Assembly: GCA_030062745.1 (NCBI GenBank)
Contig: CP099840.1
Coordinates: 10,097,033-10,161,032, forward strand
Length of the DNA: 64,000 bases
Origin: Capitulum mitella
Taxonomy: Eukaryota > Arthropoda > Thecostraca > Pollicipedomorpha > Pollicipedidae
Reading direction: 5' to 3'
Shown piece after piece: positions 11,950-24,504 of the stretch. Under the pieces are notes generated by a model that had not been told where the DNA came from, ran no database searches, and worked only from the letters and a program-made list of their open reading frames with translations. The stretch's first letter is position 1; the number at the start of each line of letters is the position of its first letter. A program made the translations under genes and the position numbers.

Positions 11950-12360
11950 CTGTAAAAAACGTAAATATTTTGATCGTTCTAAATATGACAAACTACTTGC
12001 AACGGAATAAAATTTAATTTACATGGCAGCCGGGCAAAGTTGGTTTCACTGTGATTTGTCTGCCGTTACTACAATCGTGCCTTGGCCATGGACGTGATGT
12101 GGAATCAGGAAACCAAACTGTAGTCTGGATGCTGTGTTGACGCTGCGTGGCTGCATGGTTCTTCGGTGCAAGACGCATAACAGCATAAGAAACGGAGAAC
12201 ATGCCTGGTCCTGCACGAAGAGTGCGGTAACACTTAACGAGAGGATGAAATAAAGGGTGATTTCCAAATTGTAAAGCAGGTTAACAAATGTAATTCGTCA
12301 CGGTATTGTGTGAGATGCTGGAAGTGTAATAAGGGATTAAAACGAAAAGCTAATTCTTAC

Positions 12361-12580
12361 CTTCAACAAGACTCCTCTTCGTGCTGACGACGCCGAACCA
12401 AAATGTATGTCCATATTTCAGAGCCACTCTTGAGCCCGCATCCACAGAACTGTCAGGATTACAGGCTCGGAGACTGGTCCGACGAACCCAGTACCACTCC
12501 CCTCGGCTTTTGTCATCCCATTCCACTTTCACGTGGAGAACACCATGCCTCTTCGTGGACACCCACGTTTTACGCATCTT
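12361..12580 (-). pseudogene. First coding exon of the DUF7869-like gene
   Basis: From MRKTWVSTKRHGVLHVKVEW to RSLVEG, ending at a donor G|GTAAG in phase 1, which fits the 42-bp microexon. The HVKVEWDD…GSRVALKYGHTFWFGVV pattern resembles the SH3/Tudor-like N-terminal region often found in front of such transposase-derived proteins. The start may be further upstream (frame open to 12718). Confidence 0.45.
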
Positions 12581-12749
12581 CTGAGTCTTAGGTGCAGGAA
12601 AAGCTGACACACCTTCACTTGATATAGCTCCGAACGATGTGTGTCTTGCTTCCAAAGACACGGACTTCTCTGATCTTGGTATTTTCAGGACCTGCCTACC
12701 CGAACCTGCCTGAACCAACTCAACCTACACGAGTAGCGGGCTTTTTAAT

Positions 12750-13140
12750 ACCCCCATTCCACACAACCGTTCTAGTTACCGTTCCCCCGCCGTTCATATC
12801 TGTCCTCAGAACGGTTGCCACGCTGTGGGAACGGCCGTTTTTTAGATTCTTGCACTCTAATAACGTTCTCCGAACGATAATAACAATGCCGCAAGGTTCT
12901 AACACGGATCAGGCACCGACCGTGCAAGGTCTTCACAGCGATTTGATAGCGATATCATAGCGTCCTTACCGTTCTCTACTCGTTCATTACCGTCCACGTA
13001 ACGTTCTAGTCCCACTCGATGCCGTTCTGTTACCGTTCTAGCCGATCTGTTCCGTTCTTAACATTCCTTTAACGGTCCTATAGCGACTGGACCGTGTAAT
13101 TACCGTCCTAATTGCGATCTATTAGCAATCTGCTACCATT
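12750..13140. repeat. Subterminal GTTCTAG/ACCGTTC repeats
   Basis: Around twenty variants of (T)ACCGTTCTAG or its relatives fill the left subterminal region. A few occur on the right (17630-17660: GAACGTTAGGACAG, GGAACGTTCTGG). Such clusters are usual transposase-binding sites in Harbinger elements. Confidence 0.55.
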
Positions 13141-13159
13141 CAAGTATGAATCTGGTGAT

Positions 13160-13168
13160 TATATAAAA
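13160..13168 (+). promoter_or_regulatory. TATA box of the Harbinger transposase
   Basis: TATATAAAA lies 48 bp before the ATG at 13216. Confidence 0.55.
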
Positions 13169-13215
13169 GCAGTTCAGGAATCTTGTCCGTTTGCAGTTGG
13201 TTTGGTGGAGCCAAA

Positions 13216-14511
13216 ATGGTAGGACCTAGATATTTGCTATTCTTGTTGTTATTGTTGCACCATAATAACTTGCACTTTCACCAGCTTGCATATGTGCAAG
13301 CATTGATTAAAAAAAGACGTAGACATCCAAGATTTTGGGTGAGGCCATGGCTGACTGCTACAAGAAGACTGACGCATGGACACTACCATCGTCTGATGCA
13401 AGAGCTGAGAATGGAAGACACGTCATCATTCGTCAACTTCATGCTTATGGAGCCCCAGATGTTCGACGAATTGGTTGCCAGGTTGTCTCCAAGAATTACT
13501 CGGCAGGACACCAACTGGAGAAAGGCTCTGGAACCAGGTCTCAAGGTTGCCGTTACCCTCAGGTATTTAGCCTCTGGGGATCGGTATTCTACCCTCTCCT
13601 ACTCCTTCCGAGTTTCACGCCACACCATTGCCAAGTTTCTTCCATTGGTCTGCCGGGCTATAGTGGACGAATTCAAGGATGAGGTTATAAGTTGTCCCAC
13701 CACCCATGAAGAATGGAAAGCTAAAGCCGGTGAATTTGAAAGAAAATGGAACATTCCTCATGCTGTAGGTGCACTTGACGGAAAGCACGTCGCCATTCGT
13801 AAGCCACCCCAGTCTGGAAGTCTGTACCATAATCACAAAGGCTTCTTTTCTATCATCCTACTTGCGTTGGTGGACGCTGATTATAAATTCCTATGGGCGG
13901 ACGTCGGATCCATGGGACATATGTCAGATGCACAGATCTTTAATGACTCTGAGCTGAGAGATTGTTTTGAAGATGGGACTATAAATCTGCCACCTCCAGA
14001 GCCAATGACAAATGATGACAAGCCCTTCCCCTACTTCATGCTGGCCGATGACGCCTTTGCTTTGCGGACATACCTGATGAAACCGTACAGTAAGCGTGGT
14101 ATGACTGATGAAGAACTAGTCACCAACTACAGGATATCCAGAGGCCGGAGGGTGGTTGAAAACGCGTTCGGAATTTTGGCCAGCAGATGGCAAGCTCTGC
14201 TCACCACGTTACAGCAATATCCAAAAGTGGTGGTAGTTGTGGTTGAAGCTGCAATATGTCTTCATAACCTCATGAGGATGAGGTACCCTGGACTGCAGAA
14301 CATGTAACTGGATGAAGACGATGCCAGCCACAAAATGGTCCCTGGAGAATGGAGAAAACATGCTCCATTGCATCAACTGCAACTTGTTCGTGGACCGAAT
14401 CAAGCTACCACCGAGGCTAAGAGGCAACGGGAGTATCTGAGGCTGTATTTCAACAGTCCTGCTGGTGCTGTTCCTTGGCAGCATGACATGATTCACGGAC
14501 GCCGCCAGTAG
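13216..14511 (+). pseudogene. Harbinger (HARBI1-like) transposase, one stop
   Basis: DDE_Tnp_4-type nuclease that cuts and joins transposon ends. It starts at ATG 13216 (context CAAAATGG) with MVGPRYLLF. A helical N-terminal region with FVNFMLMEPQMFDELVARL precedes the catalytic core: GALDGKHVAIRKPP (first Asp), SDAQIFNDSEL, FPYFMLADDAFAL (second Asp) and GRRVVENAFGILASRW (Glu), so all three acidic residues are present. The frame hits TAA at 14305-14307 after PGLQNM, but the same phase then stays open for 67 codons to the TAG at 14509-14511. TAA therefore probably replaced CAA. Partner: the MADF ORF at 15962-17554. Confidence 0.85.
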
Positions 14512-15961
14512 TTCAAGCGTATGTTGTTCATGTGAGGAAGCTGCATATTGATACGTGTGAATTGGGGTGATTTATATGGTACAATTTCATTTCTCCTAAA
14601 TATACACGTTCAAATATGTACTTGTATTTTTTGTCTGTTGCGGTCGCTGACAATTTTTTAATAAGAGGATAAGCCGAGGATCGTGTAAAGTGATACAGTA
14701 CTATCTTACTATATTACTGTGCAATCAAAAAGATAGTAAATATACTTCTAACTGCCATTCAACATTTGCTTGATTACCGACGACATTATGTGGAATTCGG
14801 CAGCTACAGGATACTTTCTACATTCATCATGTAGGGATTTGTGCCCTTATTAGACAAAACGCATTACGCAGTGACGCAGAATAATTGTTCATCGAGGGTG
14901 AAACCATATATTTACAGCCAGCTGAATTTGTTGTGGCGATCAGCGACCTTTTCTGTCGCGGCACACCAAAAGACGTAGCCATATTCTGGGTGATAGAATA
15001 CGTACAATACGTTTATTCAGACGGAGGCGAAGCGCCTCCGTCTGAATAAACGTATTGGTCAGTCTCTCAGGCGAAGAAAAACAGAGTTCGGGTTGTATAT
15101 ATGTATGTATGTAAGGTATTTGAGATAATCTCGTAAACTAGACCACGTAGAGCAACGAAAGTGGTACCAAACGAAAGGTCTTGGTGTCAGACATTGCTTA
15201 GGCATAGTTTTATTTTGGTACGATGTCCTTAGAGCGCGCGCCGCACGATTTTCTGCATTTTTTTCCGACTTTGCATCAAACACTTGATTCTTAACATCAA
15301 GGGATCCACCAGTTTTGAGATAGCTTTTCAAATTCCCCATGCCGTTTCAAAGGCCCCCATGCCGGCCGGGGGCGCTCTCTACTACTAGGGCGGAGAGGGC
15401 TTCCCCAGCTGGCGGGGTAGCGTACACGGCGGGCCACCCCGTGATACGTGGGATTTTATAGTTATGACTGGACATACCATCGAAACGTTTCTTATGCTGT
15501 ATGTGTCGATATTAGGTACAATGACGTGTTAAATTAGAACGACGTAGAATTCAGCGAAAAAGATTTAATGCATGTTTTCACTCTGCTTTATTTTGTCATT
15601 GACAAATGCAACGTCTTCTAAACAATCACACATTTGAACATAACTGAACAATGTTACCCACATCGCAGCTTCCATAAGTAATGAAAAGTTACTCCTTCTT
15701 TAAATTGGAAACCAACACGCGAGCATAGGAGTTATGCAACTCTTTTCTCTTGGCAAGCACGACTGTTTCTTTAAACGTGCACAACACACATGTGACACGT
15801 GAAACATGAAACACACATTTGGACTTTCCTGTATAATGAAAATCGCTTCATATTAAAACTTCAAATGTTAGATCTTCGTTGAGCACAGAATATGCACGTC
15901 GATTACATCTCCGAGCATAACTTGTCGCCTCAAAGAACCGATTCAGTTCCTCGCTTTCTGT
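14512..15961. other. Middle of the Harbinger element, no ORF
   Basis: It separates the convergent ORFs. It holds a perfect 25-bp inverted repeat (15005-15057) followed by a block of different composition up to about 15470, probably a nested insertion. Nothing else was recognised. Confidence 0.4.
15005..15057. repeat. Perfect 25-bp palindrome, 3-nt loop
   Basis: CAATACGTTTATTCAGACGG… (15005-15029) is exactly complementary to 15033-15057 across AAG. Confidence 0.9.
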
Positions 15962-17554
15962 TTACTCACCCTCCTCGTCCTTCTCCACATCTACTTCATC
16001 TCCTAGCTCGCGAAAGAAGCTTGAAATATTCGGCGGGTCTGGCTGGCTAGGAGTGGACCTTCCCGGGGCAGCTGACTGCGGCAGAGGCGCAGCGCTGGCG
16101 TACGGCTGGAGCTCTGTCACATGATGCTTCCTGGCCCAGTCAGCCTGCTGAGACCTCCAGACAGCGCTGAGATCCATCGGTTGTGAGCGCCACTGGCTAT
16201 GGGATGGCTGCCACTGGGAAGGAGGAGCAGGCGGCGTCATAAACTGCTGGTGATCAGGAGGCTGATACTGGGGAGGCTGAGACTGAGGATACTGGTACTG
16301 TTGCGGATGCCGAAGTGATGTGTGGACACTCTGCTGTTGCCCTTCACGTTCACGGCGGTCCACCTCGTCAAGGGCTTCATCAATAATGCCTTGAATTTGA
16401 CGGGAGGCACGACGGTACAGGTCGTTAGGGAGCTTGAGCATCACTGATTCGGTATACTGGCAAAAGCTGCGCCTCACCGGATCACCTTCCTGTGAGCGCT
16501 GGAAAAAATCCTTGGTGAGAAGGAGCAGTTGATTCTGCTGGTCCCCAGCCTGACGGAGCTGGTCAGCTAGCTGCTCCTGCCGAGACGCCTTCTTTTTGTC
16601 ATTTGTGGAAGGATCAGGCGTATCTTCTGTGGCGGACTGAGGGGCCACGGGAGTGCTGTTCGTAGGCTGGAAGTTGTACTGGTTGGATGTGTCTGACTCC
16701 TCGCTCGGACCTCCCAGGGTGGATGAGGTTGACGTACCGATCTTCTCTTTAATGGAGACGAGGGGCCTTGAACTGCGTCTGCTTGTGATGAAAGGCTGTA
16801 GGAAGTTGAGCTGAGCCATTATCCACTTATCGCGATCACTGTGCTCCTTGGCGCCCGACCCAGATTTCTTCATGTCCTTGAGGAGCTTTCCGTATCTAGT
16901 GCGGATTGAGTCATACCAGACCTCCAGGTCCTCTTTGGTACGGCTCAGCTTCGCTGCTTGTTTCGTCCAGGCGCTGTCTCTTAGATGACGATCGTGATAA
17001 AGTTTCCGCTTTTTGTCGTACAAGAACGCATTCTCACGCAAGAACTCGATCATCTCGTCTTCCTCTTGCTCGGAAAGCTGAGGGCGCGTGCGTGCTTTCT
17101 TCGCGAGTGGCGGGCCAGCCCCCATGGTGGCTGTTCTCTCGTCTGCTATGGCCTCCTACATGTCCGCTTGCCCAGATGAGCCGTCACCGCCACCGGAGTC
17201 AGATGGAGGAGGTGGTGGTGGTGGTGAGTTACAGGAGGAGGTTTTGGTCGCTCTCGTTAGATGACGATCGTGATAAAGTTTCCGCTTTTTGTCGTACAAG
17301 AACGCATTCTCACGCAAGAACTCGATCATCTCGTCTTCCTCTTGCTCGGAAAGCTGAGGGCGCGTGCGTGCTTTCTTCGCGAGTGGCGGGCCAGCCCCCA
17401 TGGTGGCTGTTCTCTCGTCTGCTATAGCCTCCTCCATGTCCGCTTGCCCAGATGAGCCGTCACCGCCACCGGAGTCAGATGGAGGAGGTGGTGGTGGTGA
17501 GTTACAGGAGGAGGTTTTGGTCGCTCTCGTCTTGCTTCTCTTCACCTTTGACAT
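15962..17554 (-). pseudogene. Harbinger MADF-type DNA-binding ORF, duplicated and interrupted
   Basis: Second Harbinger protein, which in this superfamily helps bring the transposase to DNA and into the nucleus. From 17554 it reads MSKVKRSKTRATKTSS, a Pro/Ser/Gly linker, then ARTRPQLSEQEEDEMIEFLR, which opens a MADF domain running through EVWYDSIRTRYGKLLKDMKK and KWIMAQLNFLQPF. A Gln/Pro-rich middle and an acidic tail (DEVDVEKDEEGE) follow. The N-terminal 92 codons are duplicated in tandem; the downstream copy has TAG for GAG at about 17153, after which a 387-codon frame can restart at the internal Met at 17125. The duplication keeps the phase, so the stop is the clear defect. Confidence 0.75.
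16981..17529. repeat. 276-bp tandem duplication
   Basis: 16981-17256 and 17257-17529 are nearly identical. They differ by two single bases and one GGT triplet in a GGT run. It is a recent in-frame duplication inside the MADF ORF. Confidence 0.92.
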
Positions 17555-17693
17555 TCTGATTGCTGGAAAGAAATGCGACAGCGAATTTGACCGATGCTCT
17601 CCCTCGGACTGTGGGAGGCAGACTGAACGTTAGGACAGTTTTTATGGGAACGTTCTGGAAGCAGGTTATGGAATGGTAGGGAAGGGAGGAGAA

Positions 17694-17748
17694 AAAAAAA
17701 GGGGGGGGGGGGGGGGGTCTTCAAAAAAAAAATTTTTTTTTTTTTTTG
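17694..17748. repeat. polyA / polyG / polyT tract
   Basis: Consecutive homopolymer runs (A9, G about 17, A9, T15) next to the right end of the Harbinger element. Run lengths may be unreliable. Confidence 0.8.
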
Positions 17749-17759
17749 ATACCTTTACT

Positions 17760-19760
17760 TACAAGGTACGCCCAAGTGAAAACTTCACGCCCAGTGACGT
17801 CATGGGTTTTTCTCCTTTATTTGGCAGTAATCTGGCAGTATTTGCGTTGTTTTATTTTTTGACGCACCATTGACATCCGACATTATATTTCATTCCACAA
17901 TTCTATTCAATGGAATTGAATGTATTGTTCCAAGAACGATTGCAGGGATGCCTATCATCTGCAAAGATTTGACGACGTTTCACCGCTGGAGCCCAAAGGC
18001 ATGTTTTGTTGTTGGGATTCAAAAGTTTTTAGCACTCAAAATGATGCGGAATCCAGCGCAGTACTGGCAAAATTGGGAAATGAATGGCAACTAGCTGCAG
18101 ACGACCGACGCCGGACGAGACACAAAACTTGACCCAAGACTTTGGACACCTGAGCCCAGGAGGCTGTGTGTCCTAACCCACATACAAACAAACAAACACA
18201 AGACTTTCCTCAAGACACGGATGCTTGAAACCAAAAGACTGCATGTCCTAAGTCACAACAAACAAGCAAACAATGAGCTGCTGCCACTGTTGTATGGCAA
18301 TAGCATAGCATGATGTATTGCAAGATAGTCTGAAAACTGTCACCTTGGATTAATGCATGTTTCCTTGCATTATTTTTACATGGAGCATGCATACTTTATT
18401 ACCCTACTCTTGTTGGTATTATATGATGTAATTACTTTAGCTGTTGTAGTTACCCCATTATGATTTTGTGTGGTTTTGCTCAGATGCAGTGCTTGGTATT
18501 CATGTTATGAAGATTTTGTGAAATTGTATAAAATTATGTGGGATTTTCCTTGCAATGATCAGCCATTTCAACTTCCCAGGAACCATTGTGAAAATGGTAC
18601 ATTACCTTGCAGGCTTGTCCTCAACAACACTGAAGAGGATGCAGAACTGCTGGTTTCATCTGAGATTATAATCAGCATTACTGTTAGAATTCAGGACTGA
18701 AGATTCATGATGCAAACAAATAGCAAGTGTCATATGACTTTCCAGTGATTGCATGTTTGGAAACTTTGGATATGAATGCTAAGTATTGTGATGTGATGCA
18801 AGTTCTGTGATGACATTGACACTGGTAGTAATATCTTGCTGAGCATGTTCATGCCTATTATGGTCTTGTGTACTTGCTGTGTATGTTTGCTTGCTTTTTT
18901 TCCTTGTGAAATGCATTTACCCTTCCTTCACCATTTCATCTTTACACCACTCAGAGAGTTACCTCACAAGCTTTCCCTGCTGGTTGAGAATACAGCATTT
19001 TGAAATTGTGAACAGTATTTGGATGGTGAAAAGTTACAGTCACAGTCAGCTAATGCAGGTGCAGCTCTGTGTTGCCTGATTGTATGCATTCTGCAATAAG
19101 TACTGATAGGAATAAATGCTGGCAGATGAATTAAGATGCATGTTTACCTGGGGGGTATACGGAACTTTCTCCAGTGAGTGGTGAATGTCTTCTTGTGCAT
19201 TTTTTACGTGCAACAGGTTGACTGGGCCTAAGAGCTGCAGAGCATCCTTGTGCCCTGTTGGAGTCACAAGGTGGCACTAGTCACTTTGATTGGCTGGGGC
19301 TGCAGACAAAAATCAGTGTGTTCAATTGTGGTGCATTAGGGGCGGAAAATGGCTCATCATTGTTGTATGATGTAGTGGTACAAGGTTGTAGCTGGCTGCA
19401 TTTGAACAGGCAATGACTCACATACTTTGTTGTATTCCTTTGTTGTTACTCTTTTCTTAGTCCTTGTATGGATGTGTATGTGAAACTAGGTCAATACCTT
19501 AGGTTTAACTGGAATTTTTAACAGAATGCTTGTCTGAAATGCCACAGGTCCATACGTGGGAGGACATTTTTGAGAATTTGTCTTCTAAATTTTGGAATTA
19601 CCTATCCAAATGTTTTGGTGTTAAAGCACATAAATTTGCCTGAATCCTGACACGATTGCCTGAATACCGTGGAGTCCATAAACAATATATGCCCTTTTTC
19701 ATGTTTCCAAACTGTGTTTTATAATGATTTTGTTATTTGTTTTGTGATGATTATTTTACT
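17760..19760. other. no gene seen
   Basis: AT-rich sequence with only short open frames and no recognisable domain or repeat boundary. Confidence 0.4.
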
Positions 19761-20086
19761 GATTTATCTTTGCAGGCAGAAAACATGCCACATGCAGATG
19801 AAGACCTAACAAGCAGGCCTGATTATGTTTCTGTGCCTGCAAACATTGCAAGTCCTGTCAGTATGCTATGCATTATGTTACTTCAAAAAATATCTTTTTT
19901 TGACCAGGCTGCATTTCAACTAGTCAGACTGTGTTGTGATGATTATTATCTCCAACATCTTTTCCAATATACTTTTTCTCGCAGCAGCAGTGGAACCTCT
20001 ATGCAGAGGGGGGGGGGGGAGTGTGACAGACACGATCTGGTCTGGTTCAGCCTGGTCCATTCCTACCACGCAATGTATCAGTCCTT

Positions 20087-20674
20087 TTCACTACAGTCAA
20101 GTACCGATAACGGTGCCCCCGCGTCCGGTGCTGGCGATGTGACTCCTCCCCGTGCAGTGCTTAAGGCACTGGCCGGTGGCGCCTCAACGTGCAACACTGG
20201 CGACAGCTCCTCCACGTCCGGTGCCGCTGTCACTACAACGGCGGAAGAGCTGGCTGGCACGGATCATGGTTTGAAATATGACGACTGGACTATTCGTCCA
20301 GTCCAGAGGACCTGATCGTCACGACATTGACCCACCTGCCAACGAGCAGAACTACCGACCTACCGTATACTATTACACACAAGTTCACGGCGCTGGTTGA
20401 GCAGGAGCAGGAGCAGCAGCAAACTTTCCATCAACTCGAGAGCGACTTTTGCGCCCACCATGCCCTGCAGCCGGACCATCTCAGCCGCGAGCTTGGCGTG
20501 GTGGCAGGGCTCACCCGTGTGCTGGAGAGCAAGCACCCAGACATGGTGAAGGACATTGTCCATTCTTTTGTCCGGACCCGCACATTTATTCGTTTGAGAC
20601 ATGTTAATGCCCGTCGACGGGAGGAGACGCTTCGGCGCAGGGAGATGCGCAAGCGTAAGGATTATGCCCTGTAG
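20087..20674 (+). pseudogene. Unrecognised coding fragment, C-terminal
   Basis: The GC and codon pattern differ from the AT-rich surroundings. One frame reads an Ala/Thr/Ser-rich stretch (GAPASGAGDVTPPRAVLKAL) to about 20315. The next, in another phase, gives a Gln-rich helix and a basic end (FIRLRHVNARRREETLRRRE) to the stop at 20674. The phase change implies a frameshift or an unseen intron. A possible small exon lies upstream (about 19777-19858). The basic C-terminus is like those of DNA-binding transposon ORFs, but no family is recognised. Confidence 0.3.
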
Positions 20675-20679
20675 GTGGC

Positions 20680-21474
20680 AGCAGAGGTCTTGGAGTGTTT
20701 TATTTAACTTATTTCATTTACTTATTTTATTCAGGCCATTTAAGTCAAATATATGGCAAAATGGGCACAAAATTTCTTTGCTGTTCACTTCTGACATGGC
20801 TTGGAAGGGGGACATTTCATGACATGATATTATTCATTCATTCATAACATTCATCCTCCCAGCCACACCAGAATCAGAAGCCATGATGAGACAGTGCACA
20901 AGACCTTTGGCATTTGGGTCAACAGCTCCAGACAACCAAAAACTGCTGTGGTTGGAGCACCAATAGTGGCATCGAGCCAGAGGCCTTTAAAATGTTTAAA
21001 TAAAAGTTGTAAATGTAGGACATTGTTTTTTTACATACATACTTGGTTTATCTCAGCTTAACAGGCATGGCTTTAAGTCTCTCAATCACCATTTGCCACA
21101 ATATTGTTATGCATAACCAAGTAAATACTTATATTCAAATCAAGGTCAAAGGCCTTGCCAATCACGTCTTTTCCAGTTATAAATTTGTTGTGTTCCCATT
21201 AACAATGGTATGTAATTTAGACGTGCAGTGCTTACTATTACCTTTATTCATTGTATCTTCCTTGATAATGGATCCCATAAAATTCCAGTGATCAAATGCT
21301 GTATTCATATGGAGGGCTGCATGAAGGAGCTGTCATATTAGTAGAACTGACTTGAGCATTAGATATGTGATTTGTTTTCATAAATTGTATTTTTCATTCC
21401 AAACAATGACTTGTTATCAGCCATTTTCAAGCAACAAATTTATATTTTATGTTTTTAAGGCCCATTCTTTTGTT

Positions 21475-21541
<67 letters not shown>

Positions 21542-23650
21542 AGTCATGCTTGGAGCAGTGTACACCAATCAAACCCCAGCTGTAATAATACATGTCAGTT
21601 ACTTTCATGTTTTATCACATGCAACAATTCTCAGTCTACTGCCCATTCCAGAATAGCATGATGATGTTTCTGAAGCCTCAGTTTAGGTTTGTACTATACA
21701 AATAAATCTGGATCCACATTTTGTAAATATTGTTCATAACATTGGCCTCTGCACACAACACAATTGTACCTGTCACTTTGATTGTTGTCATTTTTTGGTT
21801 TCGTTCTCATTCTTCAGGCTACTAAAGTTAAATTGTAACATGTAGCCACATGTTGCAATTCAACTTTGCTGGTTATCACATGCAATTATTAGACAACCAA
21901 ACACAAAACACAAGACACAAAAAGAAAACAAAAAGCATAGGACAACAAGTTCCCAAGGCAATAAATTGGCTTCATCACACCTGGCAACAGGAAACAAATG
22001 GCACACCATGTCCTTTTCAAACCAAATATTACTCTAAGAAACTATAATCTGATAGGAGCACCTGACACTGCTTACCCTGGTTTTGGCGCGAAATGTATAA
22101 AAATTTGTTTTGGCCTCATTTTTATTTGGTCAGCAGACATGAGAGATAATGGATATTGGAACACGCCTTATCTCCGATCTACAAAAAGCAGCCACAGGAG
22201 CGCGCTAAAATTCCTCAAGCAACACTGTATCAATGAACTGGACCCCCTCACGCGAAATCTTCTTTCCATAGGTGCACCAAAATTAGCTCTCATAAAACAC
22301 GCTTTTCTCATACTATCCGTAGGTCTGGAAATGGTAGCAATAATTGCGCAAACACAGAGAGGAATCTTCATATGGCAGCAAGCCTTTTCCAAAAGTACTT
22401 CGTATGCTGAAGGGATCCCTTTACTGGTATTTCGCTGTGTTGCAGATATTATGGAAACATCCTCTTCAGATATTTAGAAAAAAAATTAAGCCGTATTTTA
22501 TGCCACTTTTAAGGATTTCATGAGTTAAAAATTGTTATGAAGCTTACATCTCATTTAGAGACAGCCTAGTTTTCTGCCAACTGCCCTTCAAACATTGGCT
22601 TGATTCCAATAGTTTAGCATGGACGAAGGGATTTACTCATGCCCGGGTGACGTCACAGCTCGGAGAACGGTTGAACGGGGTATGCTATCACATACCCTTT
22701 TTAGACATCTTCCGCCCGTAGACGGAACGGGTACGTTTAGACATACTCTTTTTGGTCTTTGGTGTGCTTTAGTTTCTCGTCAACATACCCATTTTCGTAG
22801 TGACTGTATAATATACCTTCTTTTGCCTTTGGAAATAAATGTGACTTCCGCTACTTACCTGTTTTAGTTTTTCTTTTTTGATATAACTTCCTAATTTGAG
22901 CCAAGAGGAATTTTTTGTTGCTACCAGTAGATGCGCTTCGTCGTTACGAATCTAGTGATATAAAAATCATATTTTGGCCAAAAATTAAACGTACCCTTTT
23001 TACCTTTGGACGGCAAGTAAAGTGTGCCTTTGGTAGCTAATCATGCATGTGTAGTGACTGACAGCTGGGAAAAGGGAACATGAAAAAATTGTGATATCAT
23101 TAATCGTTGGGGAGCAGTGACCTATGCCTGGACTTTAGAGTATGCAGACTACCAGATGCATTTTGTTACAGGGCATGAAATCATGAAACCAAATGGTGTG
23201 ACACTCGGTAAGGTTCCATGTTAATGTATTTAATTTCATGGACCTTTATTATCAGACTGATTCATTTACTACTGTTTCCTCTTCATTTGTTATACATTTT
23301 CACTTCCCATACAGAACTGGTGGACAAGTTGCAGTTTTGTTTATGCTTGACGAGTTGAATAATGTTAAATATATGATAAATGATGTTGCCTTATTGCAGG
23401 TTTTGGAATGCAAAATGCCTACTTAATTAAAACATTAAATGCCAACAGACCAGAATTTGGAAGACACCAAATTCCTATGCAGGTGTCAAGGCTTGGCTTG
23501 ATAAGCTGGCTGACTGATTACATGCTATTGATTACTTACTTCTGCATACTTTTCATGGATTGTCTATTGCATATATCATATTGATGTCCTATGCTGGAGT
23601 AAGCATTACACACTATCTGGCCACTAGCTCCAAAACTGGTGGGGTGGGAC
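20680..23650. other. no gene; AT-rich repeats
   Basis: No exon is supported. It includes the (TA)n tract at 21478 and, near 22680-22800, ACATACCCTTTTT and ACATACCCATTTTCG motifs related to those at 8040-8480. Confidence 0.4.
21478..21537. repeat. (TA)n microsatellite
   Basis: About 30 uninterrupted TA units. Confidence 0.95.
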
Positions 23651-23689
23651 ACTTCGTCTGCTTTGAGAGTGAAGGCTAAGGTCTTATCA

Positions 23690-23985
23690 ATAGCTCAGCT
23701 GGTGGAGCGTCCATCACCGCTCCTCACCCTGGCGAGGTGACTCCGAGACGTCTGGCCACTCGCTGTTTCTCCTGCAGGCCACTTGACAACTGACCTTTAA
23801 AGGGAAGCTCTGACTACTGCGTGACCGTGTCGTTCATGTTGGCACTTTAAACTTTTGCGCTAAAATTATGCTGTTAATGTGGCATCGCGCGACTGGCTGT
23901 AGGGATCAGAGTCTGTGCAACAAGCACTCCTTAGGGCAGTCTCGGATTCTGAAGCACCTTAGCAAAGCACTCAGATCAAATAAAA
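23690..23985 (+). mobile_element. tRNA-related SINE, copy A
   Basis: The head has a tRNA A-box-like TAGCTCAGCTGGTGGAGCG and a degenerate B box (GAGGTGACTCCGAG). The body shares TTCTCCTGCAG, ACYTTAAAGGG, CTGACTAC and GATCRGAGTCTGTGCARCAAGC-like blocks, in order, with copy B on the opposite strand nearby. Confidence 0.5.
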
Positions 23986-24504
23986 AACAAGTTTAAGATA
24001 CAGCCAATAAAAAATTGTTAACATTTTCCGAAAAAATGAAAGTTTATGATAGAGCTGGTTCATGCCATTGCAAAAATCACGCTGTTAAGAAGTGCAGTCA
24101 GGTGGCGAAAAACCAGTTTGCTGCACTGTACACTTTAACTTGAACCCAACTGTAGGAAATGTTTAAGCCTTTCGTTCAACCCCATTTTTTTCAATACTTT
24201 CCAATATTCTGTCTGTGCATGTCAGCTGAATTTGCCCTTTTACGTATCTCTCGAAACACAAAGCATAGATCCATTTTGATGCGGCTTTTGAACTAAACTG
24301 TTGAAGCAGGGGTGCGTATGCTGTAAAATGAAGTCCCAAGAGTGTTCTGGGTCTTTTCATTCCTGCTGTGTAAAATTATCAGCAATCCCCAACGCATGCT
24401 TATGTTCGCACTGGCCCTGTGGTCGAGATGGAGTGCAAAAAACACGAAGAAGACATTGGAATGTTTAGCCATAATTCCCAGCAGTCTTGTCGCTTTTTAG
24501 TTTA

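Larger units (their letters stand above)
12740..17690. mobile_element. PIF/Harbinger DNA transposon
   Basis: It has the two genes typical of this superfamily: a DDE transposase on plus and a MADF/Myb-like DNA-binding ORF on minus, converging on a 1.4-kb middle. The ends share similar sequence (ACCCCCATTCCACAC at left and, reversed, CCTACCATTCCATAACC at right) and many ACCGTTCTAG-like subterminal motifs. The 3-bp target duplication usual for the superfamily could not be fixed, because the right end runs into a polyA/polyG/polyT tract. Each ORF has a stop, so it is non-autonomous now but looks young. Confidence 0.7.

Noticed and set aside
23693-23770. Functional tRNA gene
   Set aside because: A box fair, but B box poor, no convincing cloverleaf, and the sequence continues into a body shared with a second copy.
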